This document shows positions 24,364 to 31,603 of a DNA stretch of 64,000 nt, one piece after another. The stretch is from Hymenobacter aranciens (lineage in GTDB: Bacteria > Bacteroidota > Bacteroidia > Cytophagales > Hymenobacteraceae). Within the stretch, counting starts at the first letter, position 1; the number at the start of each line of letters is the position of its first letter. The stretch spans positions 282,233-346,232 of the forward strand of contig NZ_JAUQSY010000007.1 of NCBI RefSeq assembly GCF_030580865.1. The letters are read 5' to 3'. Position numbers and translations under genes: made by a program. The notes below the pieces were generated by a model. It did no database searches. It was not told where the DNA came from and worked only from the letters and a program-made list of their open reading frames with translations.

Positions 24364-25968
24364 TTAAGAATTCGGGCGCGCCACAAAATGGCTCGGCTGG
24401 CCATCCTGCTCGACAAGCTCGGCCCCCAACTCCTCCGCCTGCTGCCGCTTCATTAATAGGTAGTCGTCGGCGCGTAGCACCACCACGCCGTGCCAGGGCG
24501 TCAGCCAGTCGTCGACGGCGCGGGTGATGCGCAGGCCGATTTTGTCGGCGTGGGGGTGCTGCGGGTGGATGCTCAGGCGCAGGGCGTGCGGGAATTCCTC
24601 GGCCAGCAGGCGCGTCCAGGCGTTGCTGCGGCGGATGACTTCGTAAGCTACGGCCTTGCTTTCCTCTTTCACGCGGCTCTTGCTTTTGGCGGGCTCCAGC
24701 ACCTGCCCGTCCTCGCTCACGAAGCGGTGAATACCGTTGAACATGGCCCGGTGGTGGGGCGTGTCGCGCACTTTGGCCTGCAAGTCGGCCAGCGGCTCGG
24801 CGTAGCGCTCCGTTATCCAGGCCCGGGCCGCGTCGAAGGACGGGGTTTCGATGAAATCCTCCAGGTTGAGGACCTCAATATCGCGGCAATCCAGCCTGGC
24901 AATGAGCTGCTGCAACACCTTATTATAAGCCGATACATCCGCGTCGCTCACCTGCACCAAATCGGCAAACACGCGGCCATCGGCGCAGATTTTCAGCCGC
25001 GCCCCCGGCGCGTACACCTGCCGGATGTCATCGCAGAGCTGCTGCAGAAAAGTCAGCGCGATTTCCTCCCCCAAATCGGGCAGCGTGCCCAGCACCTTCT
25101 GCTGGTTCGGCGACTTGGCCGGAAAGGCCGGCAGCAGCATTTCGATGGGTCGCTGCTGGCTGATAAAGTATTGCAGCTTGGGCAAGTGCAGCGCCAGACA
25201 CTGCTCGCAAGGCTCGTTAGCCGCACAGTGCGTTTCCGAGTCCAGCACCTTGCGGTGCAGCATAATCAGCTTCAACACCCGCCGCGCCACCGTGAAATCT
25301 ACCTCCGCATCGAGCTGCAGAAACTGCTCTACCACCGTGCCCACCTGCCCCAGCAGCAGCGGCGCCAGCGGATTTTGCAGCTGCGGCGCAGCCACGGCCA
25401 GCCCGGCGCTCAGCAATTCTAGCGCCTGGTTGGTGGCCTGCCCGCCGGGCGAGCGGTCGAGGCAGCGCAGCAGCAGGATGCTCCAGTGCGCGGCGTACAG
25501 CGTCTGGGCCAGCGCCGGGGCATTGGCGGGAGTATCGGTAGCGCCCTGCGCCACTATTGCCAGCAGCGCCAGGCCGCGCAGGCGAATATTCTCGGTTTCG
25601 GGACTGAAGACGTTGGTGGGCGCGTCGCTCACCAGCAAATCGGCCAGCAGCGCCCGCAAAGTGGCCTGATGCGGCGCCAGTAGCGCCAGTTTCTGCTGCA
25701 TAAAGGCCTGGAAACGTAGGGCCAAAGGCCCGGCGGGGAGGTCTGCGGCCTGCAGTTCCAGCGCGTCGTGAATGCGCTGGTACAGTCCCAGTACGAAATC
25801 GTTTTTCGAGCCAAAATGTCGGTAAACCTCCGCCAACGGCGCGCCCGCCGCTTCGGCAACCTGTGCCACGCTCACCCGATGAAAACCCTGCTCAGCAAAC
25901 AGGCGCAAGCCAGTATCTAGCAGGGTGCGGCGGTTAAGGGCTGGCAGATTGGAAGAAGCAACAGACAT
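24364..25968 (-). CDS. TetR domain fused to isonitrile synthase (PvcA/DIT1 family)
   Basis: A 534-residue protein from the ATG at 25968, which begins the TetR domain. Residues 10-60 are a TetR helix-turn-helix (LLDTGLRLFAEQGFHRVSV, EVYRHFGSKNDF), and 61 to about 200 a helical ligand domain. Residues about 255-534 match PvcA/DIT1 isonitrile synthases: FPAKSPNQQKVLGTLPD (282-298), ICADGRVFADLV, YNKVL, RRSNAWTRLLAEEFP, RLSIHPQ, LTPWHGVVV. These enzymes turn the amine of Tyr or Trp into an isonitrile using ribulose-5-phosphate. The frame is open throughout, so the fusion is real unless a start inside has been missed. A Cys-rich stretch (CAANEPCEQC, 248-257) joins the halves. Confidence 0.88.
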   Translation of the reverse strand: MSVASSNLPALNRRTLLDTGLRLFAEQGFHRVSVAQVAEAAGAPLAEVYRHFGSKNDFVLGLYQRIHDALELQAADLPAGPLALRFQAFMQQKLALLAPHQATLRALLADLLVSDAPTNVFSPETENIRLRGLALLAIVAQGATDTPANAPALAQTLYAAHWSILLLRCLDRSPGGQATNQALELLSAGLAVAAPQLQNPLAPLLLGQVGTVVEQFLQLDAEVDFTVARRVLKLIMLHRKVLDSETHCAANEPCEQCLALHLPKLQYFISQQRPIEMLLPAFPAKSPNQQKVLGTLPDLGEEIALTFLQQLCDDIRQVYAPGARLKICADGRVFADLVQVSDADVSAYNKVLQQLIARLDCRDIEVLNLEDFIETPSFDAARAWITERYAEPLADLQAKVRDTPHHRAMFNGIHRFVSEDGQVLEPAKSKSRVKEESKAVAYEVIRRSNAWTRLLAEEFPHALRLSIHPQHPHADKIGLRITRAVDDWLTPWHGVVVLRADDYLLMKRQQAEELGAELVEQDGQPSHFVARPNS

Positions 25969-26008
25969 AAGAAATTCAGAAAAAGCCCTTAGCGCAACGA
26001 AGTTGAAA

Positions 26009-26407
26009 CTACAGTATCGAAAGTGGCGACGACGGCCGCAGCCCCAGCCGCTGCTGAAACATGGCCCCGATGTGCTGCGCCCGCTTCTTGGCATCGTCCG
26101 CCCCTGGCCCGCTGAATAAGGAATCAACGCTGGCGTGAAACAAAGCCAGCCAGCGCTGAAAATGCTCGGCCCCAATGGGCAGCGGGAAATGCTGCGCCAA
26201 CGGGCGGCCCTTGTAGCGGCTGGTGCCCAGCAGCACGCTGCTCCAGAAGTCGTACATCGTGGGCAGGTGATGGCTCCAGTCGACCTGCGCCACCTCCATA
26301 AATATGGGGGCCAGCAGCGCATCGGCGCTCACCCGCTCATAAAAGGTGTCGACCAGCTGAACGATGTCGGCCTCGGTGCGCAGGTCGGGAAGGGGCGGAG
26401 TAGACAT
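26009..26407 (-). CDS. Group III truncated haemoglobin
   Basis: A 132-residue globin from the ATG at 26407. It has the group III pattern: a short N-terminus, LVDTFYERV, PTMYDFWSSVLLG, the proximal-His helix and AEHFQRWLALFHA. It should bind haem and O2, NO or similar ligands in the cytoplasm. It is the first gene of the minus-strand group and is 40 bases from the TetR-isonitrile synthase start. Isonitriles bind haem strongly, so it may bind, sense or buffer the product; that is inference. A plain NO/O2 role is the alternative. Confidence 0.9.
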   Translation of the reverse strand: MSTPPLPDLRTEADIVQLVDTFYERVSADALLAPIFMEVAQVDWSHHLPTMYDFWSSVLLGTSRYKGRPLAQHFPLPIGAEHFQRWLALFHASVDSLFSGPGADDAKKRAQHIGAMFQQRLGLRPSSPLSIL

Positions 26408-26411
26408 GACG

Positions 26412-26419
26412 CAAAAATA
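26412..26419 (-). promoter_or_regulatory. Putative promoter of the isonitrile group
   Basis: The minus strand reads TATTTTTG, a full TAnnTTTG match, ending 4 bases before the globin ATG. This predicts a nearly leaderless transcript. No clear -33 box is visible. Confidence 0.45.
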
Positions 26420-27224
26420 CGCGGTCGGCTTTCCGTTGCCGGTGCAGCGCCAGACGTCCGCTAGCCAACCCGACACTTCTGCCAGCGGTCCGGCCAAGCT
26501 TCCCCCCCCCGATAGTTTAAGACCCAATTTGCCCGACAGCAGCCGCCATTTATGGGTAAAACGGCAGCTTACGAGAAAAAAATACGGTTGGCTTGAAAAA
26601 AAATACGGCAGTTTGAGAAAAAAATCTTTCCAAAAAATGGAAAGCCTGTTTTGACCCACAATAACCTTGTTTTAGCACGGCCTTAAACCGTAAAAATTAG
26701 CTGATAGTTAGCCATGCAGCTTGCATGCTAAAGCAGGAAAATCACCCGGATTTTTTGCCTTTGGAATACTTAGATGGCAGGGCAAGGCCGCAGCCCTTTT
26801 GCTAAGTCCAGAAATGGGAAGCCGAATTGGCTGCTGAACGTGTTTTTTTGCCCGATGAAGTCGCGTTTTTGCCAGTTTAAAAAATTATTCAGGGTAGCAA
26901 AAAAGGAGTTGCAATCGTAGATTTGTGATGTCTTGTCCTAGCACCCTAAAACGGCCGCTTGTTTCTGCCCGCGAAAGCCGCGCAAGTCTTGAGGTCTTTC
27001 TATGGTCTGCTGCCGGACTGATGAACAAAAGCTTATCCTGTATAGGTAAGCAGCCGCCCTTCTATTAAGCTATAAAATAAACTGCCGCCCGGGTTGCTAC
27101 CGTCTATACCGACGATAGTGCCAGCTTCAAAGAGCCCGGCGGTGCGATTGAAATGAACGCCCGGCTGCCTGTATTAGCGCCGGATTCCCGAGTTTTTATC
27201 CCTTAATCTTTTTACCACCCAACA
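26420..27224. other. Gene-free 800-bp stretch, AT-richer, with A-tract repeats
   Basis: No convincing coding region is present. It holds a roughly 21-bp near-repeat with A7-A8 tracts, three units around 26560-26625 (TACGGCAGTTTGAGAAAAAA type). A small palindrome around TTGCATGCTAA is at 26705-26733. Base composition is lower in GC than the neighbouring genes. It separates the divergent isonitrile group and the Roadblock genes, so regulatory sites for both may lie here. I cannot point to one apart from the box at 26412. Confidence 0.6.
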
Positions 27225-27605
27225 ATGGCATACTCTGCTACTTCCGCTGCCGGCAAAGCCGTGCAAGACATCATTTCTGACCTGCCCAGCCTGCTGGCCG
27301 TGGCGGTAGTCGACGCTACGTCGGGCATGGCCCTGGCGTCGCACTCCAACTCGCCCACGCTCAACCCCGAGACGGCGGCTGCTTACAACGCCGAAGTGGT
27401 AAAGCAGAAGCAGAAAGCCATGAGCGCCCTGAAGCTGCAAGGCGAGAAAATCGAGGACATCCTCATTTCCCTCAGCAACCAGCTGCACCTCATTAAGCTC
27501 AGCGACAACGGTACCAAGTTCATCTACCTGGCCGTGAACCCGCGCGATACCAACCTGGCTATTGCCCGCGAAGTGTTGCGCACCCACGTTGAGCAGCTCA
27601 ATTAA
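27225..27605 (+). CDS. Roadblock/LC7-like protein, paralogue 1
   Basis: A 126-residue protein without signal peptide. The pattern IISDLPSLLAVAVVDATSGM, a central helix, LISLSNQLHLIKL and a final FIYLAVN strand fits the Roadblock/LC7 fold, best known from MglB-type regulators of small GTPases. It is about 80% identical by eye to the protein at 28582. No GTPase gene is nearby. Fold assignment is by pattern only and moderately secure. Confidence 0.7.
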   Translation: MAYSATSAAGKAVQDIISDLPSLLAVAVVDATSGMALASHSNSPTLNPETAAAYNAEVVKQKQKAMSALKLQGEKIEDILISLSNQLHLIKLSDNGTKFIYLAVNPRDTNLAIAREVLRTHVEQLN

Positions 27606-27615
27606 TTAATTCTAA

Positions 27616-27670
27616 GGCCGGCGACCGTTGGCGTGATTTTCTACCCACGTCACCCCAACTGTCGCCGGCC
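27616..27670 (+). terminator. Large hairpin after Roadblock paralogue 1
   Basis: The 10-bp arms GGCCGGCGAC and GTCGCCGGCC flank a structured 35-nt loop, followed by AAAAACCTCTTTTA. Confidence 0.65.
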
Positions 27671-27709
27671 AAAAACCTCTTTTACACCTTTTAGCACGCA
27701 AATTTCGTC

Positions 27710-28375
27710 ATGAAACTCACCGCTACCCCCTTCGACCCCCAGACCGGCGAACTGCTGCCGGTGTACCGCGACGCCTACCTGCGCGGCGACCTGAGCCGCG
27801 CTTCGGCCCGCCAGGTAGAAGAATACCTGCGCAAGGACGCCGATAAAGCCCACGCCACCGTAACGCGTTGGTACGAAATGAAATCGGAAGAAGAAACGGC
27901 CGCTACGCCCAACTGGGTGCAGAAGCAACTGACCTTCATCCGCGAGCAGCCGCAGCGCTTCCGGCAGCGGGCCCTGGGTATGGTGGCCGTGGCCGCCCTG
28001 CTGGCCGGCGCCTCGATGGCCGCCACCAACCTGCCCACCGACAACCTGCCGACGGACGCCGTTACCCCCGCCATCTTCGCGGCCATGCCCGAAAGCGCCA
28101 CCCGCATGGTAACCGTGCAGGGCCGCATTCTGGACGAAAACGGCAAGCCCCTGGTGGGTGCCACCGTGCTGCGCAAAGGCACCGCTTACGGCACCAGCAC
28201 CGATGCCAACGGCAGCTACGCCCTGCGCGTGCCCGCCGCCGAAGCCCACAGCGCCACCCTGCAATACGGCTACGCCGGCTACAACGACCAGGAAGTGAGC
28301 GCCGCCAGCACCACCGAAGCCGTTACGCTGCAACCCCGCGCCACGGCCAAAAAGCACCGTTGGCTGTTCTTCTAA
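27710..28375 (+). CDS. Membrane protein with carboxypeptidase regulatory-like domain
   Basis: A 221-residue protein. About 90 charged N-terminal residues are probably cytoplasmic; DLSRASARQVEEYLRKDAD resembles the start of anti-sigma or zinc-finger-like regulators without Cys. One transmembrane helix follows (ALGMVAVAALLAGASMAA, about 98-115). A beta-sandwich CarboxypepD_reg-like domain comes next (VQGRILDENGKPLVGATV, TDANGSYAL). It would link the cytoplasm to the periplasm. The flanking Roadblock paralogues suggest one functional unit. No family member of known function comes to mind. Confidence 0.75.
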   Translation: MKLTATPFDPQTGELLPVYRDAYLRGDLSRASARQVEEYLRKDADKAHATVTRWYEMKSEEETAATPNWVQKQLTFIREQPQRFRQRALGMVAVAALLAGASMAATNLPTDNLPTDAVTPAIFAAMPESATRMVTVQGRILDENGKPLVGATVLRKGTAYGTSTDANGSYALRVPAAEAHSATLQYGYAGYNDQEVSAASTTEAVTLQPRATAKKHRWLFF

Positions 28376-28384
28376 GGTGTAACC

Positions 28385-28474
28385 CGAACCGCCGTTTCGG
28401 CGACGAGCGCCGGGAGTTCCGTGCGGCTATTGACGCCAGAATTCACCGGGCTCGTCGTCGAAACGGCGGTTCGC
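28385..28474. repeat. Palindrome (CGAACCGCCGTTTCG family)
   Basis: The arms 28385-28413 and 28447-28474 are largely complementary (CGAACCGCCGTTTCGGCGAC against GTCGTCGAAACGGCGGTTCG) around a 33-nt centre. It lies between the membrane protein and the second Roadblock gene. Confidence 0.75.
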
Positions 28475-28581
28475 GCTACCCGCAGGTGGCGAAAAATTAA
28501 AACGATGTGAAAGCAAGAACCTACCGGAAGCACGTCGCTAGCAAACTCAAAGAATCACAGGAACAATCTCAATCCGCCACT

Positions 28582-28962
28582 ATGGCTTATTCCACTAACA
28601 GCGCGGCCGGTAAGGCTGTCGAAGCTATTATCAACGACCTGCCCGGCCTGCTGGCCGTGGCCGTAGTCGACGTGACCTCGGGCATGGCCCTGGCCTCGCA
28701 CTCCAACTCGCCCACGCTCAATCCCGAGACGGCAGCCGCTTACAACACCGAAGTAGTGAAGCAGAAGCAGAAGGCCATGAGCGCCCTGAAGCTGACTAAT
28801 GAGTCGATTGAGGATATCCTCATCACCCTCACCAACCAGCTGCACCTGCTGAAGCTGAACCCCGCCGGTAACAAATTTATCTATCTGGCCGTGAACTCGC
28901 GCGAAACCAACCTGGCCATTGCCCGGGAGGTATTGCGCTCCCACGTTGACCAGATTAGCTAA
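28582..28962 (+). CDS. Roadblock/LC7-like protein, paralogue 2
   Basis: 126 residues from the ATG at 28582, the position matching the start of paralogue 1; the longer frame to 28507 has no counterpart there. IINDLPGLLAVAVVDVTSGM, SNSPTLNPETAAAYN and FIYLAVNSRETNLAIAREVL are shared almost exactly with the first copy. Differences concentrate in the central helix (LTNESIEDILITLTNQ). The pair could form homo- or heterodimers, as Roadblock proteins do. A terminator follows. Confidence 0.72.
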   Translation: MAYSTNSAAGKAVEAIINDLPGLLAVAVVDVTSGMALASHSNSPTLNPETAAAYNTEVVKQKQKAMSALKLTNESIEDILITLTNQLHLLKLNPAGNKFIYLAVNSRETNLAIAREVLRSHVDQIS

Positions 28963-28985
28963 GGGTCCATTGTTGCATACAGCTG

Positions 28986-29017
28986 AAAAACCCATCCGCC
29001 CTGCGGGTGGGTTTTTT
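28986..29017 (+). terminator. Rho-independent terminator
   Basis: AAAAACCCATCCGC, a short loop and GCGGGTGGGTTTTTT form a strong stem 23 bases after Roadblock paralogue 2. Confidence 0.9.
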
Positions 29018-29077
29018 GCGTGTGGGCCGGCCGAAACCGGCGGCCCTTATTACCGGTTTTAAGCAGGGTTTCCCTTG

Positions 29078-29085
29078 TACCTTTG
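29078..29085 (+). promoter_or_regulatory. Putative lpdA promoter
   Basis: TACCTTTG is a full -7 match, 26 bases before the ATG at 29112; it supports that start over an upstream in-frame one. Confidence 0.55.
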
Positions 29086-29111
29086 GGGACTTATCACGAA
29101 CGCGCTTTTTC

Positions 29112-30518
29112 ATGAATTCATACGACGTTACCGTCATCGGCAGCGGCCCGGGGGGCTACGTAGCCGCCATTCGCTGCGCCCAGCTGGGCTTCAAAACGGC
29201 CCTCATTGAAAAATACCCGACGCTGGGCGGCACCTGCCTTAACGTGGGCTGCATTCCGAGCAAGGCGCTGCTCGACTCGACCGAGCATTTTCACAACGCC
29301 GCCCACACCTTCAAGGAGCACGGCATCGAGCTGGACAACTTGGCCATCAACATGAACCAGCTCATCGACCGCAAGAACGGCGTGGTGAAGGCGAATACCG
29401 ACGGCATTCAGTTTCTGATGAAAAAGAACAAAATCGACGTGCTGCGGGGCGTCGGTTCGTTCGTTGATAAAAACCACATCAAAATCACGCCCACCGAGGG
29501 CGGCGAAGAGCAGCAGATTGAGACGAAGAACGTCATTATCGCCACCGGCTCGAAGCCCACGGTGCTGCCCTTCATCGCGCAGGACAAGGAGCGCATCATC
29601 ACCAGCACCGAGGCGCTGAACATCCGCGAGGTACCCAAGCACATGGTCGTGATTGGCGGCGGCGTTATCGGGCTCGAAATGGCTTCGGTGTATGCCCGCC
29701 TAGGGGCCAAGGTGAGCGTGGTGGAGTTCATGGATTCGCTCATCCCCACGATGGACCGGGCGCTGGGCAAGGAGCTCAAACGCATCCTGGGTAAAATCGG
29801 TATCGAGTTCTACCTCAGCCATAAAGTAACCGGTGCCAGCCGCGAAGGCGACGTGGTGACCGTGACCGCCACCTCACCCAAAGGCGAAGAAGTGAAGCTG
29901 GAGGGCGACTACTGCCTCGTGGCCGTGGGCCGCGTGCCCTACACCGCCGGCCTCAACCTGGAAGCGGCGGGCGTGGAAATGGAGGAGCGCGGCCGCATCA
30001 AGGTCGATGCCCACCTGCAAACCAACGTGCCCGGCATCTACGCCATCGGCGACGTGATTAAGGGCGCCATGCTGGCCCATAAGGCCGAGGAAGAAGGCGT
30101 GTTCGTGGCCGAAACGCTGGCCGGGCAGAAGCCGCACATCAACTACCTGCTCATCCCCGGCGTGGTGTACACCTGGCCCGAAGTGGCCGGCGTGGGCTTC
30201 ACCGAGGAGCAGCTGAAGGAACAGGGCAAGGCTTATAAAACGGGCTCGTTCCCCTTCCGGGCCAGCGGCCGCGCCCGCGCCAGCATGGACCTCGACGGCT
30301 TCGTGAAAGTGCTGGCCGACAAGGAAACCGACGAAATCCTGGGCGTGCATATGATTGGCCCGCGCATCGCCGACCTCATCGCCGAAGCGGTGACGGCCAT
30401 GGAGTTCCGCGCCTCGGCCGAGGATGTGGCCCGCATGAGCCACGCCCACCCGACCTACGCCGAGGCCATGAAAGAGGCCTGCCTGGCGGCTACTGACAAC
30501 CGCGCCATTCACATGTAA
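29112..30518 (+). CDS. lpdA: Dihydrolipoyl dehydrogenase (E3)
   Basis: A 468-residue FAD enzyme that reoxidises dihydrolipoyl groups of 2-oxo-acid dehydrogenase complexes, passing electrons to NAD+. It has the FAD-binding GSGPGGYVAAIRCAQLG, the redox pair in GGTCLNVGCIPSKALL, the NAD motif VIGGGVIGLEMASVYARLG, and the C-terminal His-Glu dyad in SHAHPTYAEAMKEA. The ATG at 29112 is preferred because it starts the FAD domain and follows a promoter. With sucA and sucB it completes the 2-oxoglutarate dehydrogenase set. Confidence 0.96.
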   Translation: MNSYDVTVIGSGPGGYVAAIRCAQLGFKTALIEKYPTLGGTCLNVGCIPSKALLDSTEHFHNAAHTFKEHGIELDNLAINMNQLIDRKNGVVKANTDGIQFLMKKNKIDVLRGVGSFVDKNHIKITPTEGGEEQQIETKNVIIATGSKPTVLPFIAQDKERIITSTEALNIREVPKHMVVIGGGVIGLEMASVYARLGAKVSVVEFMDSLIPTMDRALGKELKRILGKIGIEFYLSHKVTGASREGDVVTVTATSPKGEEVKLEGDYCLVAVGRVPYTAGLNLEAAGVEMEERGRIKVDAHLQTNVPGIYAIGDVIKGAMLAHKAEEEGVFVAETLAGQKPHINYLLIPGVVYTWPEVAGVGFTEEQLKEQGKAYKTGSFPFRASGRARASMDLDGFVKVLADKETDEILGVHMIGPRIADLIAEAVTAMEFRASAEDVARMSHAHPTYAEAMKEACLAATDNRAIHM

Positions 30519-30531
30519 TAGTCGGGCGAGC

Positions 30532-31389
30532 ATGTGGCTTTCTGACCCTGCCAACTACGGCCGCTTCCTCACCGGGGCGGCCGTATTGCTGTCGCTGCTG
30601 GCCTGCGAACAGCGCCGCCCTCGTACCACCGAGCAGGTGGTGGCGGCAGCTAAAACGGCGCGGCTGGTCGTTGAGCCAGCGCCGCCAGCGACTCCGGTTG
30701 CGCCCGCGCGGGCGGCGATTCTTGATGCACCACTCGAAGACACCGGCCCAGAGGTGTCGGAGGTAACCGACCGCACCGCGCCGGTGCTGCTGGCTATCCA
30801 GCAGTTTAATCCGGGTGAATGGGACAGTCTCAACGCCGAGTGGGCAAACTGGAATACTGTTACCCGATTCGGCCGGTTTTGCCTGGTGGAGCGACATGAA
30901 CTGCCGCGCTTGTTCTATCAGGCTGCTAGTCATGATTCTACCTGGACGGAAGTAGAGCTGGCTTTATCTGATGAGTACTGGGGGGCAGAATCAGGCGAAA
31001 CCGAGTTGGAGACGGTCAATTTGGACGGGCGCGGGGCAGCGGAGTTGGTGCTGCGGTTTCATCCGGCTAGGTATGGGTCGGGTGGCGGTACTGCCTGGGA
31101 CTACGTGAGCGTAATAGAGGTATCGGCCAGACCGAAGCTGATTTTTCGTGCCTTACTGGCAGAAGAGAACGAAGCGTTTGGAGGCTATGCCCAGCTGCAC
31201 GGCTACACCATCGCGCCGGGCGAGCAATACACGGGCTGCAAGCGTAGTTTTAAGGTTCGGGGCCGCGAGCTGGTGCTTGGTCCGATTAAGACCATTGGCA
31301 ATACTGAACGCAAAGAATGCAGATTAACCGAGCTACCGGCGGGCCGCTACCATTACCGGAATGGCAGGCTGTTGCGTGCTGGAAAGTAG
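30532..31389 (+). CDS. Putative lipoprotein of unknown function
   Basis: A 285-residue protein, 13 bases after lpdA. Its N-terminus has a hydrophobic stretch ending LSLLAC, a likely lipobox, then a Pro/Ala-rich linker. The rest is mixed alpha/beta, with VNLDGRGAAELVLRF resembling a calcium-binding or FG-GAP-like D-x-D-G-x-x-E/D segment. No family is recognised. It may be cotranscribed with lpdA, but there is no functional link I can see. A palindrome follows it. Confidence 0.65.
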   Translation: MWLSDPANYGRFLTGAAVLLSLLACEQRRPRTTEQVVAAAKTARLVVEPAPPATPVAPARAAILDAPLEDTGPEVSEVTDRTAPVLLAIQQFNPGEWDSLNAEWANWNTVTRFGRFCLVERHELPRLFYQAASHDSTWTEVELALSDEYWGAESGETELETVNLDGRGAAELVLRFHPARYGSGGGTAWDYVSVIEVSARPKLIFRALLAEENEAFGGYAQLHGYTIAPGEQYTGCKRSFKVRGRELVLGPIKTIGNTERKECRLTELPAGRYHYRNGRLLRAGK

Positions 31390-31440
31390 TTTGCACGGCA
31401 GCCGAAACAGAAGGCGGCGGAAAATGTAGTAGCTGAGCAA

Positions 31441-31525
31441 TGTAGAGACGCAATATTTTGCGTCTCGTCGGTGAACGACATTCATACGGCGCAAACGACG
31501 AGACGCAAAATATTGCGTCTCTACA
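31441..31525. repeat. Palindrome (AGACGCAATATTTTGCGTCTCGTCG family), copy 2
   Basis: TGTAGAGACGCAATATTTTG faces CAAAATATTGCGTCTCTACA, with a CGTCTCGTCG/CGACGAGACG inner part. The outer 20 nt of each arm are exact complements. Same family as 22438. Confidence 0.9.
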
Positions 31526-31603
31526 GCTATTGCTGAGGCATGAAAATTGCGCCGGTAGCGGTAGCAACTGTTGGTGAAAATTCTATTTAATGACTTTCTG
31601 CGC

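Noticed and set aside
25969..26322. N-terminal extension of the TetR-isonitrile synthase frame
   Set aside because: The frame stays open upstream, but it overlaps the globin gene on the same strand and shows no domain; the ATG at 25968 begins the TetR fold directly.
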